Of a DNA stretch of 64,000 bases, positions 16,187 through 25,028 are shown one piece after another (within the stretch, counting starts at the first letter, position 1; every line of letters begins with the position of its first letter). The notes beneath the pieces were generated by a model. That model saw nothing but the letters and a program-made list of their open reading frames with translations. It searched no databases and was not told the origin of the DNA. This DNA is from Halobacillus sp. A5 (GTDB lineage Bacteria; Bacillota; Bacilli; Bacillales; Halobacillaceae): contig NZ_JAIZEO010000005.1 of NCBI RefSeq assembly GCF_024189315.1, positions 248,001 through 312,000 of the forward strand, in the 5' to 3' direction. The position numbers and the translations under genes are program-made.

Positions 16187-16975
16187 TTATCTGCCTATAA
16201 AATCTGGATTTCTTTTATCTTTAAAAGCCTGGACGCCTTCCTTATGATCCTCTGTATTAATCATCATCGTCTGCGTGATCCGCTCTTGTTCTAAAATGTC
16301 AGCAAGATCTGTACGTTCAGCACGGTCTACCAGCTTCTTCATCATACCTATCGCTTTCCCCGGTCCTTTAGCAAGATCAAGCGCATAATTCATTGCCCCT
16401 TCCTCCAGTTCGGCAAGCGGGAATACTCTATTTACGAGGCCCCACTCCACAGCGGTTTCTACAGGAACAGGATCTCCTCTAAACAACAATTCCTTCGCAC
16501 GGTAGGGCCCTAGAATTCTTGAAAGGTAGTAATGACCTCCACCGTCAGAAACCAGTCCTACTTGAGCAAAGCTCAGAACAAATTTTGATTCTTCCCCAGC
16601 AAGAATTTGATCACAGGAAAGGGCCAAATTAAATCCAGCGCCGGCTGCATAACCGTGCACAACCCCGACAATAGGCTTAGGTAAGTCCTTCATCATTAAA
16701 ATCAGTTTATTCAATTCGCCGACATGATCATATAAGTGACTGGAGGTCGCTTCCCCCATACTCTTCACGTCTCCGCCTGCCGAAAAAGCCCTGCCTGCTC
16801 CTGACAGCACAACAACCTTCACTTCGTTATTTTCCTCTGCTGCTTGAATAGCCTCTTGCAGTCCGGAAATCATTTGATCTGAAAAGGCATTAAGACTATC
16901 TGGACGATTCAAGACACAAGACATAACCGGACCATTTACGCTAACGTTTAAGTGAGCATTTCCTAACTTATTCAT
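16187..16975 (-). CDS. enoyl-CoA hydratase/isomerase family protein
   Basis: This 262-residue crotonase-fold protein has the oxyanion-hole segments GAGRAFSAGGDVKSMGE (near 59) and HGYAAGAGFNLALSCD (near 107). The conserved glutamate positions of classical hydratases read as AQVGLVSDGGGHYYL, so a D at the second catalytic position suggests an isomerase or a hydratase variant. It is ninth in the acyl-CoA operon, between the long acyl-CoA dehydrogenase and the Qor-type reductase. GAGGGAG precedes the ATG. Confidence 0.85.
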   Translation of the reverse strand: MNKLGNAHLNVSVNGPVMSCVLNRPDSLNAFSDQMISGLQEAIQAAEENNEVKVVVLSGAGRAFSAGGDVKSMGEATSSHLYDHVGELNKLILMMKDLPKPIVGVVHGYAAGAGFNLALSCDQILAGEESKFVLSFAQVGLVSDGGGHYYLSRILGPYRAKELLFRGDPVPVETAVEWGLVNRVFPLAELEEGAMNYALDLAKGPGKAIGMMKKLVDRAERTDLADILEQERITQTMMINTEDHKEGVQAFKDKRNPDFIGR

Positions 16976-17039
16976 TTCACTTCCACTCCCTCTTTAAAGT
17001 AAATGTTTTTTTATAATCCCTTTGTCTACCCCACTCCAT

Positions 17040-18812
17040 CTATAAATTGTATTGTTTGAATTCAATGAAGTGATCTGCGGCCGAACGCTGCTTTTCTATA
17101 GTGTCTTTAAATTTAAATTCACTTAATAATAGTGCAGTGTTTCGCAGCGACTGGACCCGTTCTTCTCCGTTTAATAAGCAGGACAGCAGGCCACTCGAAA
17201 TTTGCTGAACTTCACCAGCCTTCTTTTCAATAAATATGAACGCTAAATCTGTTTTGATTCGGGCATAGCGGTCAGATGTATTAATTGCTTTTATAGTCCT
17301 TAGAAGAGCGGACTCACTTTCATAAACAGCTATCGCAAGGTCGGCCAGATTCATCAGCGTCTCCTGTTCTGTTTGGATGGCACTTCCATATACTTTATAA
17401 GCAATACCAGACGCTGCCAGGTATAGGTCCTTAAACAAACGGACGGCCTGAGACAATTTTTCCAAATCGTTTTCTTCCTTATTATTAATTCCTTGACGCA
17501 AAGAATGAAAGGCTTTTTCCATAAGTGCTTCTGTCTCGAATTCTTGTTTGGCTGCTTTTTTGTAAAAGTTCCCTGGAATGAGCAGACGGTTTATTTCATT
17601 TGTCTCTTCAAAAATTCGATTTATTCTTGAGTCGCGGTAAGCTTGTTCGATAGCGTATTCTTTAATAAATCCTGCTCCGCCATGCAGCTGAAGTGATTCA
17701 TCTACTACAAAATCCAGTGTTTCGGATCCTGTTACTTTACAAATAGCGGATTCTAAAGCATGTTCATTCATCGCTTTGGCGATAGAATCATAGTCTGTTG
17801 AATTTTCAAATCCGCCTAATGCTCCTTCAATATATCCGGCAGTACGGTAAAGCAGTGATTCCGCTGCGTAAATATGAGCACCCATATGGGCGATTTTTTG
17901 TTTTGAAGCATTAAAGTCTGCGATAGATCGGCCGAACTGTTTGCGCTCGGTTGTATGTTCAAGAGCAAGCTTCAGGCTGTGTTTAGCGGCTCCCAATGTT
18001 GCAAAACCGAGGTTAAATCGACCAAGGTTTAGTACGTTTAATGCAATCAGATGCCCTTTCCCCGCTTCTCCTAAAAGATTTTCTTTAGGAACTTCGCAAT
18101 CTTCCAATATTACGGAGCAGGTGGATGAACCTTTGATCCCCATCTTGTCTTCTTCAGGTCCTATGGAAATACCTTTAAACCCTTTTTCAACGATGAATGC
18201 CGTAAATGACTTCCTATTAACTTTGGCGTACACAATGAACGTATCGGCAAACGATGCGTTAGTGATATATATTTTCGTCCCATTAAGAATGTAATGTGTC
18301 CCTTGGTCATTTAAGTGAGCGGTTGTTGCAGCGGCCAAGGCGTCGGAACCCGCTTCCGGTTCAGTCAGGCAATACGCCCCGATAAACTCCCCGCTGGCTA
18401 ATTTAGGAAGATATTTTTCCTTTTGTGACGTATTTCCAAAGTAAGTAATGGGCAGAGTAGCGATACACGTGTGATTTGAGTGAGCGACACTGTACCCACC
18501 TGCATTACCCAGTGCCTCACCGACAATACCCTTGCTGATTTTATCGAGCCCGAGACCGCCGTATTGTTCTGGTATGCTGTGACTTAACAACCCAAGTTCT
18601 CCTGCCAGTTTCATTTTATTACTGACTAATTGAAAATCCCCCTTTTCAATTTCCTTCCGGCAGGGATATATTTCCCGGGCAATAAATTGTCGAGCTGTGT
18701 CTGCAATCATCTTGTGCTCTTCAGTCCGGTCTTCGGGCGTAAAAACTGATTCTGGCCTTGTATCCGATAACAGAAAGTCACCACCTTTAACTAAAGAGTA
18801 AGCTGGATTCAT
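17040..18812 (-). CDS. long acyl-CoA dehydrogenase with C-terminal extension (VLCAD-like)
   Basis: This 590-residue FAD enzyme oxidises acyl-CoA to enoyl-CoA. The dehydrogenase core spans about 30-410, with the FAD segment YCLTEPEAGSDA and the helix ERKQFGRSI. A C-terminal helical extension of about 180 residues is like those of very-long-chain dehydrogenases and FadE of Bacillus. The start at 18812 overlaps the stop of the comB-like gene (ATGA). It lies in an operon with a second, shorter acyl-CoA dehydrogenase, so the two probably act on different intermediates. Confidence 0.88.
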   Translation of the reverse strand: MNPAYSLVKGGDFLLSDTRPESVFTPEDRTEEHKMIADTARQFIAREIYPCRKEIEKGDFQLVSNKMKLAGELGLLSHSIPEQYGGLGLDKISKGIVGEALGNAGGYSVAHSNHTCIATLPITYFGNTSQKEKYLPKLASGEFIGAYCLTEPEAGSDALAAATTAHLNDQGTHYILNGTKIYITNASFADTFIVYAKVNRKSFTAFIVEKGFKGISIGPEEDKMGIKGSSTCSVILEDCEVPKENLLGEAGKGHLIALNVLNLGRFNLGFATLGAAKHSLKLALEHTTERKQFGRSIADFNASKQKIAHMGAHIYAAESLLYRTAGYIEGALGGFENSTDYDSIAKAMNEHALESAICKVTGSETLDFVVDESLQLHGGAGFIKEYAIEQAYRDSRINRIFEETNEINRLLIPGNFYKKAAKQEFETEALMEKAFHSLRQGINNKEENDLEKLSQAVRLFKDLYLAASGIAYKVYGSAIQTEQETLMNLADLAIAVYESESALLRTIKAINTSDRYARIKTDLAFIFIEKKAGEVQQISSGLLSCLLNGEERVQSLRNTALLLSEFKFKDTIEKQRSAADHFIEFKQYNL

Positions 18813-19540
18813 TTCTCTACCTCCTTAATTTGTCGAGTAGCAGGATCATATTTAGCAATAGTGTGAAGAACTCCTTCCTGAGCGACAAACTTAATTTCAT
18901 TCTCATCCATCCCAAGTCGAAGAAGAATCTGGCCTATCTTACTCGAACGAAGCAGATCAAAAGGTGAAACAGATAAACCATTATAAAAAAGCAAAGCTGT
19001 ATAAGCCGCATCAGACAGGGTGAACGATCCTTTTTCAATTAAATAAGATAACAAGCTTCCAGCCCCATAGAAATCTTCCATTGTAAAGTGTCCGCTAGAC
19101 CCTGAACAAACAAGAACAATCGTTTCACTACTGTGGTTCTCTATTAAATAATTTGCCATCTCCCTATTATTTAATAGAGAAGAAGTATAAAGATGATCAG
19201 CTTGACTTGAGCGGTTGATGGCTACCGTGCCATTTGTTGTGGATAATATTAAATGGCTTCCTTTTACGATTGGATTTAAATAGGAGCGAAGGGGATGGTG
19301 AAACCCTTCAATTGTTCGTCCCTGCTCTTCTCCTGCTAATACAAACGGTTCATCCATCGATCTTGCTTTTTCTCTTGCCTGTGCCTGATCATAAACTGGA
19401 ATGACCGAGTTTGCCCCGTCTGCTAATGCTGCAGCTATCGTAGAAGTGGCAAATAATACATCAAACACTACAGCAACCTTTCCTTTCATCTGCTCAGGCA
19501 CTATATCTTCTTTTTTAAATATCAACTGCACATTACTCAT
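18809..19540 (-). CDS. 2-phosphosulfolactate phosphatase family protein (ComB-like)
   Basis: This 243-residue protein matches the ComB family (VVFDVLFATSTIAAALADGA, LAGEEQGRTIEGF, LSTTNGTVAI). ComB removes phosphate from 2-phosphosulfolactate in coenzyme M or spore sulfolactate synthesis. No ComA or other sulfolactate gene is nearby. The gene is enclosed between a kinase-like gene and an acyl-CoA dehydrogenase, overlapping both (8 bp and 4 bp). A phosphatase acting on a phosphorylated intermediate of this operon is therefore possible. The start ATG at 19540 is the one that overlaps the upstream stop codon. Confidence 0.85.
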   Translation of the reverse strand: MSNVQLIFKKEDIVPEQMKGKVAVVFDVLFATSTIAAALADGANSVIPVYDQAQAREKARSMDEPFVLAGEEQGRTIEGFHHPLRSYLNPIVKGSHLILSTTNGTVAINRSSQADHLYTSSLLNNREMANYLIENHSSETIVLVCSGSSGHFTMEDFYGAGSLLSYLIEKGSFTLSDAAYTALLFYNGLSVSPFDLLRSSKIGQILLRLGMDENEIKFVAQEGVLHTIAKYDPATRQIKEVEK

Positions 19541-20597
19541 CAGATATGCCCGCTGTTCTTTCCGCATGCTGAATGAGGTTGTTTACAAACTCATTCATGC
19601 GGGCAAACCGTGGATCGTTCGTCTGACCTTTCTTATACCGATAATAGATTTGCTGTATAATGCCAGCTAACTTAAAATAGGCAAAAGTAAGGTAGAAATG
19701 GATATTTTCCACATCTCTTCCACTCTCCGCAGCATACGCTTCAATAAATTCATTCCTCGTATAGAAATCTGGCTTCACAGTTAAAGGGGGGCTGCCCAGT
19801 CCGGTCTGCAGAAGCTTTGGATCATCATGTTCAATCCAATAGCTCATAGCCGCACCGAGGTCAGCTAAAGGATCACCAACTGTTGTCATCTCCCAGTCAA
19901 ACAGCCCCACCATTTCACCGCTTTCATCGAACATGGCATTGTTCAATTTGTAATCATAGTGAATGATACAAGCCTCTGCCGACTGGGTAAGGTTTTCAAG
20001 CATCCATTCTTTTAGACGATCAGCGTTTACCACATCATCGGTCATAGCATTGTCGTACCGTTTAATCCAACCGTGTACCTGTCTTTCCATAAATCCTTCA
20101 GGTTTGACCATGTGGCGCAGACCTGTTCTCTCATAATCAATCGCGTGAAGTTCAGCCAGTCGTTTCACCATCGTTTCCGAAAGCTTTCTGCCCAATACTG
20201 AAGAGCCTTCCACTCCTTCAGGAAATTCAGTATTAAACACGAGGCCGTGTCTGCGTTCCATGATGAAGAAAGGCTTTCCTAACACATCCCCTTCATTTAA
20301 AGCGTAAGGCTTCGGTGTTAAAGGGTATACTTCATGTAAAGCTTCCATGATTTTGTACTCTCTCTTCATATCATGGGCTTTAGGGGCTACCGGGCCTTTA
20401 GGAGGACGACGAAGTACTGCCTCCCAGTCTCCCATTTTTAATTCATAGGTTAAATTTGAATGTCCTGCTCCAAATTGGCGGACTTGGAGAGTTGTTTTGG
20501 AAAGTTCTGCAAAATTTTGCTGAAGAAACTTCTCAACTTTAGCAATGTCCAGCTCTTCCCCTTCTCTCACTTTTTGCGTTTCAGGTGTATGGTTCAT
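19533..20597 (-). CDS. APH-fold kinase, ACAD10/11 N-terminal type
   Basis: This 354-residue protein has the aminoglycoside-phosphotransferase kinase fold. The catalytic loop is H213-Y-D215 to N219 (HYDYKLNN) and the metal site D234-W-E, followed by TTVGDPLADLG. The substrate loops match the group fused to acyl-CoA dehydrogenase in vertebrate ACAD10/ACAD11 and the LvaA-type 4-hydroxyacyl-CoA kinases, not drug-resistance enzymes. Those kinases phosphorylate the 4-hydroxyl of acyl-CoA so that the dehydrogenase partner can eliminate it. Two acyl-CoA dehydrogenases in the same operon support this role. Resistance is unlikely. Confidence 0.82.
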   Translation of the reverse strand: MNHTPETQKVREGEELDIAKVEKFLQQNFAELSKTTLQVRQFGAGHSNLTYELKMGDWEAVLRRPPKGPVAPKAHDMKREYKIMEALHEVYPLTPKPYALNEGDVLGKPFFIMERRHGLVFNTEFPEGVEGSSVLGRKLSETMVKRLAELHAIDYERTGLRHMVKPEGFMERQVHGWIKRYDNAMTDDVVNADRLKEWMLENLTQSAEACIIHYDYKLNNAMFDESGEMVGLFDWEMTTVGDPLADLGAAMSYWIEHDDPKLLQTGLGSPPLTVKPDFYTRNEFIEAYAAESGRDVENIHFYLTFAYFKLAGIIQQIYYRYKKGQTNDPRFARMNEFVNNLIQHAERTAGISDE

Positions 20598-20609
20598 ACT
20601 CAGCCTCCT

Positions 20610-21008
20610 TTAATTAGCTGCCAGGTGATGAGCTGCCAGCCGTTCTCTCATTTCCTTAGAGAGCGGCTGACTGGTTTGCTCGTTAAAATTATACTGAACG
20701 ACCACTGATTCCCCTCTAGCCACAAGTTCTCCCGAGGTTTCTTCATACATCCCCTGTTCTAAGTGAAAGCTGGAATTTCCTATTTTGACGACACCACTAT
20801 TAATAATAAGTTTCTGTCCATAATACACCTGTTTTATAAAGTCACATTTTATAGAAGCTAATATGAAATTCCAATCATCATCTACCAGTTTTAGATCATT
20901 AAAAAATTTAATCCGCGCGTCTTCCATATAGACAAAGAAATTATTGTTATTTACGTGACCGAGCAAGTCAGTCTCACAAAAACGGACTCGGATTTCAGTC
21001 TCATGCAT
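20610..21008 (-). CDS. acyl-CoA thioesterase, 4HBT/YbgC type
   Basis: This 132-residue hotdog-fold protein has the 4HBT signature VRFCETDLLGHVNNNNFFVYMEDAR split around the catalytic D at about residue 14 and HVNN. Such thioesterases release free acids from CoA or recycle CoA from dead-end intermediates. The start ATG at 21008 follows GAGGGAGAAAGAC with normal spacing. The longer in-frame start would overlap the upstream gene. It is co-transcribed between the hydroxyacyl-CoA dehydrogenase and the kinase. Confidence 0.82.
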   Translation of the reverse strand: MHETEIRVRFCETDLLGHVNNNNFFVYMEDARIKFFNDLKLVDDDWNFILASIKCDFIKQVYYGQKLIINSGVVKIGNSSFHLEQGMYEETSGELVARGESVVVQYNFNEQTSQPLSKEMRERLAAHHLAAN

Positions 21009-21021
21009 GTCTTTCTCTCCC

Positions 21022-21894
21022 TCAACGGTTAACTTTCGTTCCATATTCGTAGAATCCTTTTCCGGTTTTTCTTCCCAGTTCTCCTGCTTCTACTTTTTCA
21101 GTAATGGTTTTAGATGGTTTATCCTTTGGGTCCCCTGTCTCTGCGTACTGTTGCTGCATCACATAATACCCAACATCTATTCCTGACAAATCCATTAATT
21201 CAAAAGGTCCGATTGGATGACTCAGTGCTTTTCTAGTAATTTTGTCGATATCTTTATAATTCGCGTAGCCGCCTTCATAAAGTGCCATTGCTTCCTTTTG
21301 AATAGCAAAAAGAATACGATTTGCAATAAAACCGGAGATTTCTTTTTGTAAAAGTACTGCCGTGCGATTCAATTGACTGCAGATTTCCATAGCAAGCTGA
21401 GCCGTCTGATCGGAAGTGTGCTCTCCTTTAACTACTTCCACACAATCCATCACAAGCGGCGGAAAAAAGAAATGCATGTTGCACACTTTATCAGGGCGTG
21501 AGGTAGCATCTGCAATTAAAGAACTGACTATGGTTGATGAGTTTGTAGCGAGTACCGTATGGCTGGGAACAATTTGATCTAATTCCGCAAATACTTCCCG
21601 TTTCACTTCAAGCTTTTCAACAACGGCTTCAATAACTAAATCGGCCTGCCCGGCTGCTTCACGTATATCTGTCGTAAAAAATAAATTCTCAAAAGCCTGA
21701 TCTTTTGCTTCAATTGTAATTTTTTCTTTCGCCACCCATTTGTCCATTATCTTTGTTAAATCCAGCTTTGCTTTTTCTAACGCTTCGTTCTTAAGATCCT
21801 GAAGATTTGTTTTATACCCGGCTAAAGCACTCAGCATTGCAATTTGATGTCCCATTGAACCTGCACCTATAACTGCGATAGTTTTTACATTCAT
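21022..21894 (-). CDS. 3-hydroxyacyl-CoA dehydrogenase
   Basis: This 290-residue NAD enzyme oxidises 3-hydroxyacyl-CoA to 3-ketoacyl-CoA. The N-terminal Rossmann motif is VIGAGSMGHQIAM (8-20). The catalytic segment has ATNSSTIVSS and MHFFFPPLVM, and the C-terminal domain has ISGFIANRIL and HPIGPFELMDLSG. Length suits the stand-alone HBD/PaaH type. Its ATG directly follows the TetR stop codon. It supplies the second oxidation step of the operon's beta-oxidation set. No thiolase is present in the window. Confidence 0.9.
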   Translation of the reverse strand: MNVKTIAVIGAGSMGHQIAMLSALAGYKTNLQDLKNEALEKAKLDLTKIMDKWVAKEKITIEAKDQAFENLFFTTDIREAAGQADLVIEAVVEKLEVKREVFAELDQIVPSHTVLATNSSTIVSSLIADATSRPDKVCNMHFFFPPLVMDCVEVVKGEHTSDQTAQLAMEICSQLNRTAVLLQKEISGFIANRILFAIQKEAMALYEGGYANYKDIDKITRKALSHPIGPFELMDLSGIDVGYYVMQQQYAETGDPKDKPSKTITEKVEAGELGRKTGKGFYEYGTKVNR

Positions 21895-22494
21895 TTAACC
21901 TTCCTCCAACCCTTTTAAAATCATGTTCATATAAATCTCAGTCAGTTCTTTTTCTTTAACTTCACCTCCAGGTTCGTACCAGAAGTAACTCCAGTTCACG
22001 ATTCCCAATATCGCATAGGAAAGCATGTCTGCTCTCAGTCCAGTTCTAAACTCCCCTTTTTCTATACCTTCCTCTATGACTTGCTCAATGTTCTTTTGAA
22101 ACAGGTCCCGCTTTGGCAGAATTTCGTTTGTTTTCTTTTCACTTAAGTGCCGGATTTCTCTAAAAAATACCATCGCACTATCTACACCTTCTGCAATATT
22201 AGAAATAATCATCTCAACGATGGCGTAAAGTTTGTCCTTATAAGACCAATCATCGTTTTGGATGATTTTTTGTTGTTTCATAAGCAGTTCCGAGATAAAT
22301 GTGTCATGGATATATACAAGAACATCCTCCTTACTTTTGAAGTAATAATAGAATGTTCCTTTCGTCATCCCATTGGCTTCGACAATATCCTGAATTGAGG
22401 TTTCTCTAAATCCCTTTTGACCAAACAAAGCAATACACGTATCTATCATCCTGTCCTTCTTCTGCAATCCAGCCTTCTCATCTGTCTTTAACAT
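21895..22494 (-). CDS. TetR-family regulator of the acyl-CoA operon
   Basis: This 199-residue TetR/AcrR protein has the N-terminal helix-turn-helix ETSIQDIVEANGMTKGTFYYYFKSKEDVL (30-60 region). Its C-terminal domain ends like the FadR-type fatty-acid regulators. It overlaps the SDR stop codon by 7 bp and sits within the operon it probably controls. The palindrome at 24510-24531, next to the operon promoter, is the likely operator. An acyl-CoA or hydroxyacyl-CoA ligand is inferred from context. Confidence 0.85.
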   Translation of the reverse strand: MLKTDEKAGLQKKDRMIDTCIALFGQKGFRETSIQDIVEANGMTKGTFYYYFKSKEDVLVYIHDTFISELLMKQQKIIQNDDWSYKDKLYAIVEMIISNIAEGVDSAMVFFREIRHLSEKKTNEILPKRDLFQKNIEQVIEEGIEKGEFRTGLRADMLSYAILGIVNWSYFWYEPGGEVKEKELTEIYMNMILKGLEEG

Positions 22495-23270
22495 GAAGCA
22501 TGCATACCCCCGTCTACAACGAGAACATCTCCAGTTACATAGTTGGAAGCCTTTGAAGCAAGGAACAGTGCTGCTCCTTTTAAGTCTTCCTCATTTCCAA
22601 ACCGGCCGAGTGGAGTACGATCTAATATAAAATCTCCACCTTGTTCAAGTAATCCTTTGGACATTTTCGTAGGAAAGAATCCCGGAGCCAGCGCATTTAC
22701 CTGGATGTTCTTAGAACCCCACTTTACAGCTAAATCTTTTGTAAATGTAATAACTGCACCTTTACTGGCGTTATAACCTACTGTATCCATAAATCTTGGA
22801 TCAGTGCCGCCAAGTCCCGCTACTGAAGCAATATTTATAATTTTGCCGGATTCCTGCTTCACCATGACCTCGCCAACTTTTTGCGACATTAAAAAGGTTC
22901 CGGTCACATTTACATTCATCACTTTTTGGAAGGCTTCCAACGGCATTTCTAAGGCTGGAGCTCCCCACGTTGCACCACTGTTATTTACCAAAATATCTAT
23001 CGTCCCAAAAGCAGCTAGAGTTTGATCGACTACATCCTTAATATCCTCAGGGTCTGTTACGTTACAGCTCAGCGCGAGAGTTTTCACCTTGTAGGCGTAC
23101 TCCAATCGTTCAGCTACATCTTCACACGCTTCTTTTTTCCTTGAACAGACAACCACATTCGCCCCCGCTTCCGCCAGGCCCTCGGCTATCTGCTCGCCTA
23201 ACCCCCGGCCTCCGCCAGTGACGATAGCCGTCTTCCCATTTAGTTTGAATAACTCCATAACATGCATCAT
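22488..23270 (-). CDS. short-chain dehydrogenase/reductase
   Basis: This 260-residue SDR has the cofactor motif TGGGRGLGEQIAEGLA (near 18), NNSGA, and the catalytic GYNASKGAV (YxxxK). The R after TGGG favours NADP or NAD in the classical FabG-like subfamily. In this operon it may oxidise or reduce a hydroxyacyl intermediate at a position other than the one used by the HBD enzyme. AAGGAG precedes the ATG at 23270, which starts 4 bp after the dehydrogenase gene ends. Confidence 0.85.
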   Translation of the reverse strand: MMHVMELFKLNGKTAIVTGGGRGLGEQIAEGLAEAGANVVVCSRKKEACEDVAERLEYAYKVKTLALSCNVTDPEDIKDVVDQTLAAFGTIDILVNNSGATWGAPALEMPLEAFQKVMNVNVTGTFLMSQKVGEVMVKQESGKIINIASVAGLGGTDPRFMDTVGYNASKGAVITFTKDLAVKWGSKNIQVNALAPGFFPTKMSKGLLEQGGDFILDRTPLGRFGNEEDLKGAALFLASKASNYVTGDVLVVDGGMHASC

Positions 23271-23273
23271 ATA

Positions 23274-24485
23274 TCACTCCTTATATTTAGATAACTCAAG
23301 TCTGGCCAGCTGCCTGCGGTGGACTTCATCAGGTCCGTCAGCCAATCTTAACGTCCGCGAGTTCGCCCACTGAGCAGCTAACGTAAAATCATTACTTACT
23401 CCCGCTGCCCCATGTGCCTGGATGGCACGATCGAGAACTCTAAGGGCCATGTTTGGAGCTACAACTTTGATCATGGCAATTTCAGTCTTGGCCGCTTTAT
23501 TTCCTACTGTATCCATCATATAAGCAGCTTTTAACGTCAAAAGCCGGGCCTGTTCAAGTTCAATGCGGGAATCCGCAATCCATTCCTGTACCACACCTTG
23601 CTCGGATATTGGTTTCTTAAAAGCTTCACGAGATTGTACGCGCTTACATAACTCTTCAAGTGCTCGCTCTGCGGCGCCAATTAATCTCATACAATGGTGG
23701 ATACGGCCCGGTCCAAGCCTTCCCTGTGCAATGGCAAAGCCTTTTCCTTCCCCCCAGATCATGTTAGAAGCCGGTACACGTACATCGTTAAAATCAATTT
23801 CTCCATGACCATGAGGAGCATGGTCATAACCAAAAACAGGAAGCATTCTTCTAATCGACACTCCAGGAGTATCGAGGGGGACTAGAATCATAGACTGCTG
23901 CTCATACTTTGCTGCATTTGGATCCGTTTTTCCCATAAAAATAGCAATCTCGCAGCGTGGGTCTCCTGCACCTGACGACCACCATTTCCTTCCATTAATA
24001 ACATACTCCTCGCCATCTCTTTCAATCCTTGCCTCGATATTGGTCGCATCCGAAGAAGCCACATCAGGTTCTGTCATCGAAAAGCAAGAACGGATCTGTC
24101 CATTTAATAAAGGCTTAAGCCATTTCTCTTTCTGTTCTTCACTTCCATACCTCGAAAGCACTTCCATATTACCTGTATCCGGAGCATTACAATTAAAGAC
24201 TTCTGGAGCTAATAAAGACCTGCCCATAATTTCACACAAAGGAGCGTATTCGATATTCTTCAGTCCAGCCCCGTATGTATCATCCGAAAAAAAAAGATTC
24301 CAAAGCCCCTGTTCTTTTGCTTCAACCTTCAGTTCTTCCAAAACTGGCGGGATCTCAGCCCACCTGGACTCTTGTTGGTTCAACTGCTTTTCATACTTTT
24401 TTTCATTCGGATAGATGTAATCATTCATAAAATCTGTAAGCTTCTGCTGGTAGGTTTTCACTTTTTCTGAGTAATCAAAGTTCAC
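23274..24485 (-). CDS. acyl-CoA dehydrogenase, ACAD11-like
   Basis: This 403-residue dehydrogenase is first in the operon. It has the FAD segment [16 protein letters not shown], the [15 protein letters not shown] loop and the C-terminal [14 protein letters not shown]. This is the ACAD10/ACAD11 subgroup rather than the butyryl- or long-chain groups. In mammals this domain is fused to an APH-fold kinase. Here the kinase is encoded separately in the same operon. The start is GTG at 24485, nine bases after AAGGAG. Confidence 0.88.
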   Translation of the reverse strand: MNFDYSEKVKTYQQKLTDFMNDYIYPNEKKYEKQLNQQESRWAEIPPVLEELKVEAKEQGLWNLFFSDDTYGAGLKNIEYAPLCEIMGRSLLAPEVFNCNAPDTGNMEVLSRYGSEEQKEKWLKPLLNGQIRSCFSMTEPDVASSDATNIEARIERDGEEYVINGRKWWSSGAGDPRCEIAIFMGKTDPNAAKYEQQSMILVPLDTPGVSIRRMLPVFGYDHAPHGHGEIDFNDVRVPASNMIWGEGKGFAIAQGRLGPGRIHHCMRLIGAAERALEELCKRVQSREAFKKPISEQGVVQEWIADSRIELEQARLLTLKAAYMMDTVGNKAAKTEIAMIKVVAPNMALRVLDRAIQAHGAAGVSNDFTLAAQWANSRTLRLADGPDEVHRRQLARLELSKYKE

Positions 24486-24509
24486 TTATTCGGTCTCCTT
24501 CCCCAGTTT

Positions 24510-24531
24510 ACATACCAACCGGTTAGTATGT
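24510..24531. promoter_or_regulatory. TetR-type operator
   Basis: A 22-bp near-perfect palindrome has half-sites ACATACCAACC and GGTTAGTATGT (10 of 11 positions symmetrical). It lies between the -10 element and the GTG start of the first operon gene, near +1. The in-operon TetR protein is the obvious candidate to bind it. Confidence 0.75.
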
Positions 24532-24538
24532 TGTTTCC

Positions 24539-24567
24539 ATTTTATACCGAAATTTCTGATAATTCAA
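24539..24567 (-). promoter_or_regulatory. sigma-A promoter of the acyl-CoA operon
   Basis: On the minus strand: TTGAAT, a 17-bp spacer, TAAAAT. The operator follows 7 bp downstream, consistent with repression by blocking initiation. Confidence 0.6.
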
Positions 24568-24733
24568 GTAATAAGTGAATAACAATTCATTTCATTAATT
24601 TAGGAATAATATCGTAAGCACTCAGGTAGACACGAGTCTCTTAATATAAAACAGTCCGCCATCTCCCCAAGGCGGATTGCCTGCGATACGAATGTTTGGA
24701 AGCCGGGTGCGGATGCTGCTATAAAATTTCCAG

Positions 24734-24762
24734 CAAAAAAAGTTGAGACATGCAGTCCCAAC
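24734..24762 (-). terminator. terminator of the 25260-24774 operon
   Basis: On the minus strand, AGTTGGGAC pairs with GTCTCAACT around TGCAT and is followed by seven Ts. The region 24570-24733 holds no recognisable gene. Confidence 0.75.
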
Positions 24763-24773
24763 TCTAACTTGAC

Positions 24774-25028
24774 TTATGCGACATTCATAAATAATACGAT
24801 TCCAAGTAAGGCGGAGAGGATAAAGAAAACCTGCAGGCATACACCGATAACAGAACAGATCATCCCTCCTTTCGCCATTCCTTTATAATCATCCTCCTCC
24901 TTTGGCAGTTTTAATACTTTACGGCTGTATACGATGCCTATTATGCCGAGAATTAATCCTAGAAAAGGAAAAAGAATTGAAAGTATTCCTAATATTAATG
25001 AAGCAATCGCGGCTCCTCTTCTATTCAC
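24774..25028 (-). CDS. small membrane protein, DUF4190-like
   Basis: This 84-residue protein has two hydrophobic helices (about 5-32 and 55-80) joined by a charged loop, with SLILGILSILFPFLGLILGI typical of DUF4190-type proteins. Function unknown. The start is GTG at 25028, seven bases after GGAGG, and it overlaps the upstream gene's stop codon by 8 bp. Confidence 0.65.
   Translation of the reverse strand: MNRRGAAIASLILGILSILFPFLGLILGIIGIVYSRKVLKLPKEEDDYKGMAKGGMICSVIGVCLQVFFILSALLGIVLFMNVA

Noticed and set aside
19533-20597. Aminoglycoside resistance gene
   Set aside because: The fold is APH-like, but the motifs and the operon match acyl-CoA-linked kinases of the ACAD10/11 type.
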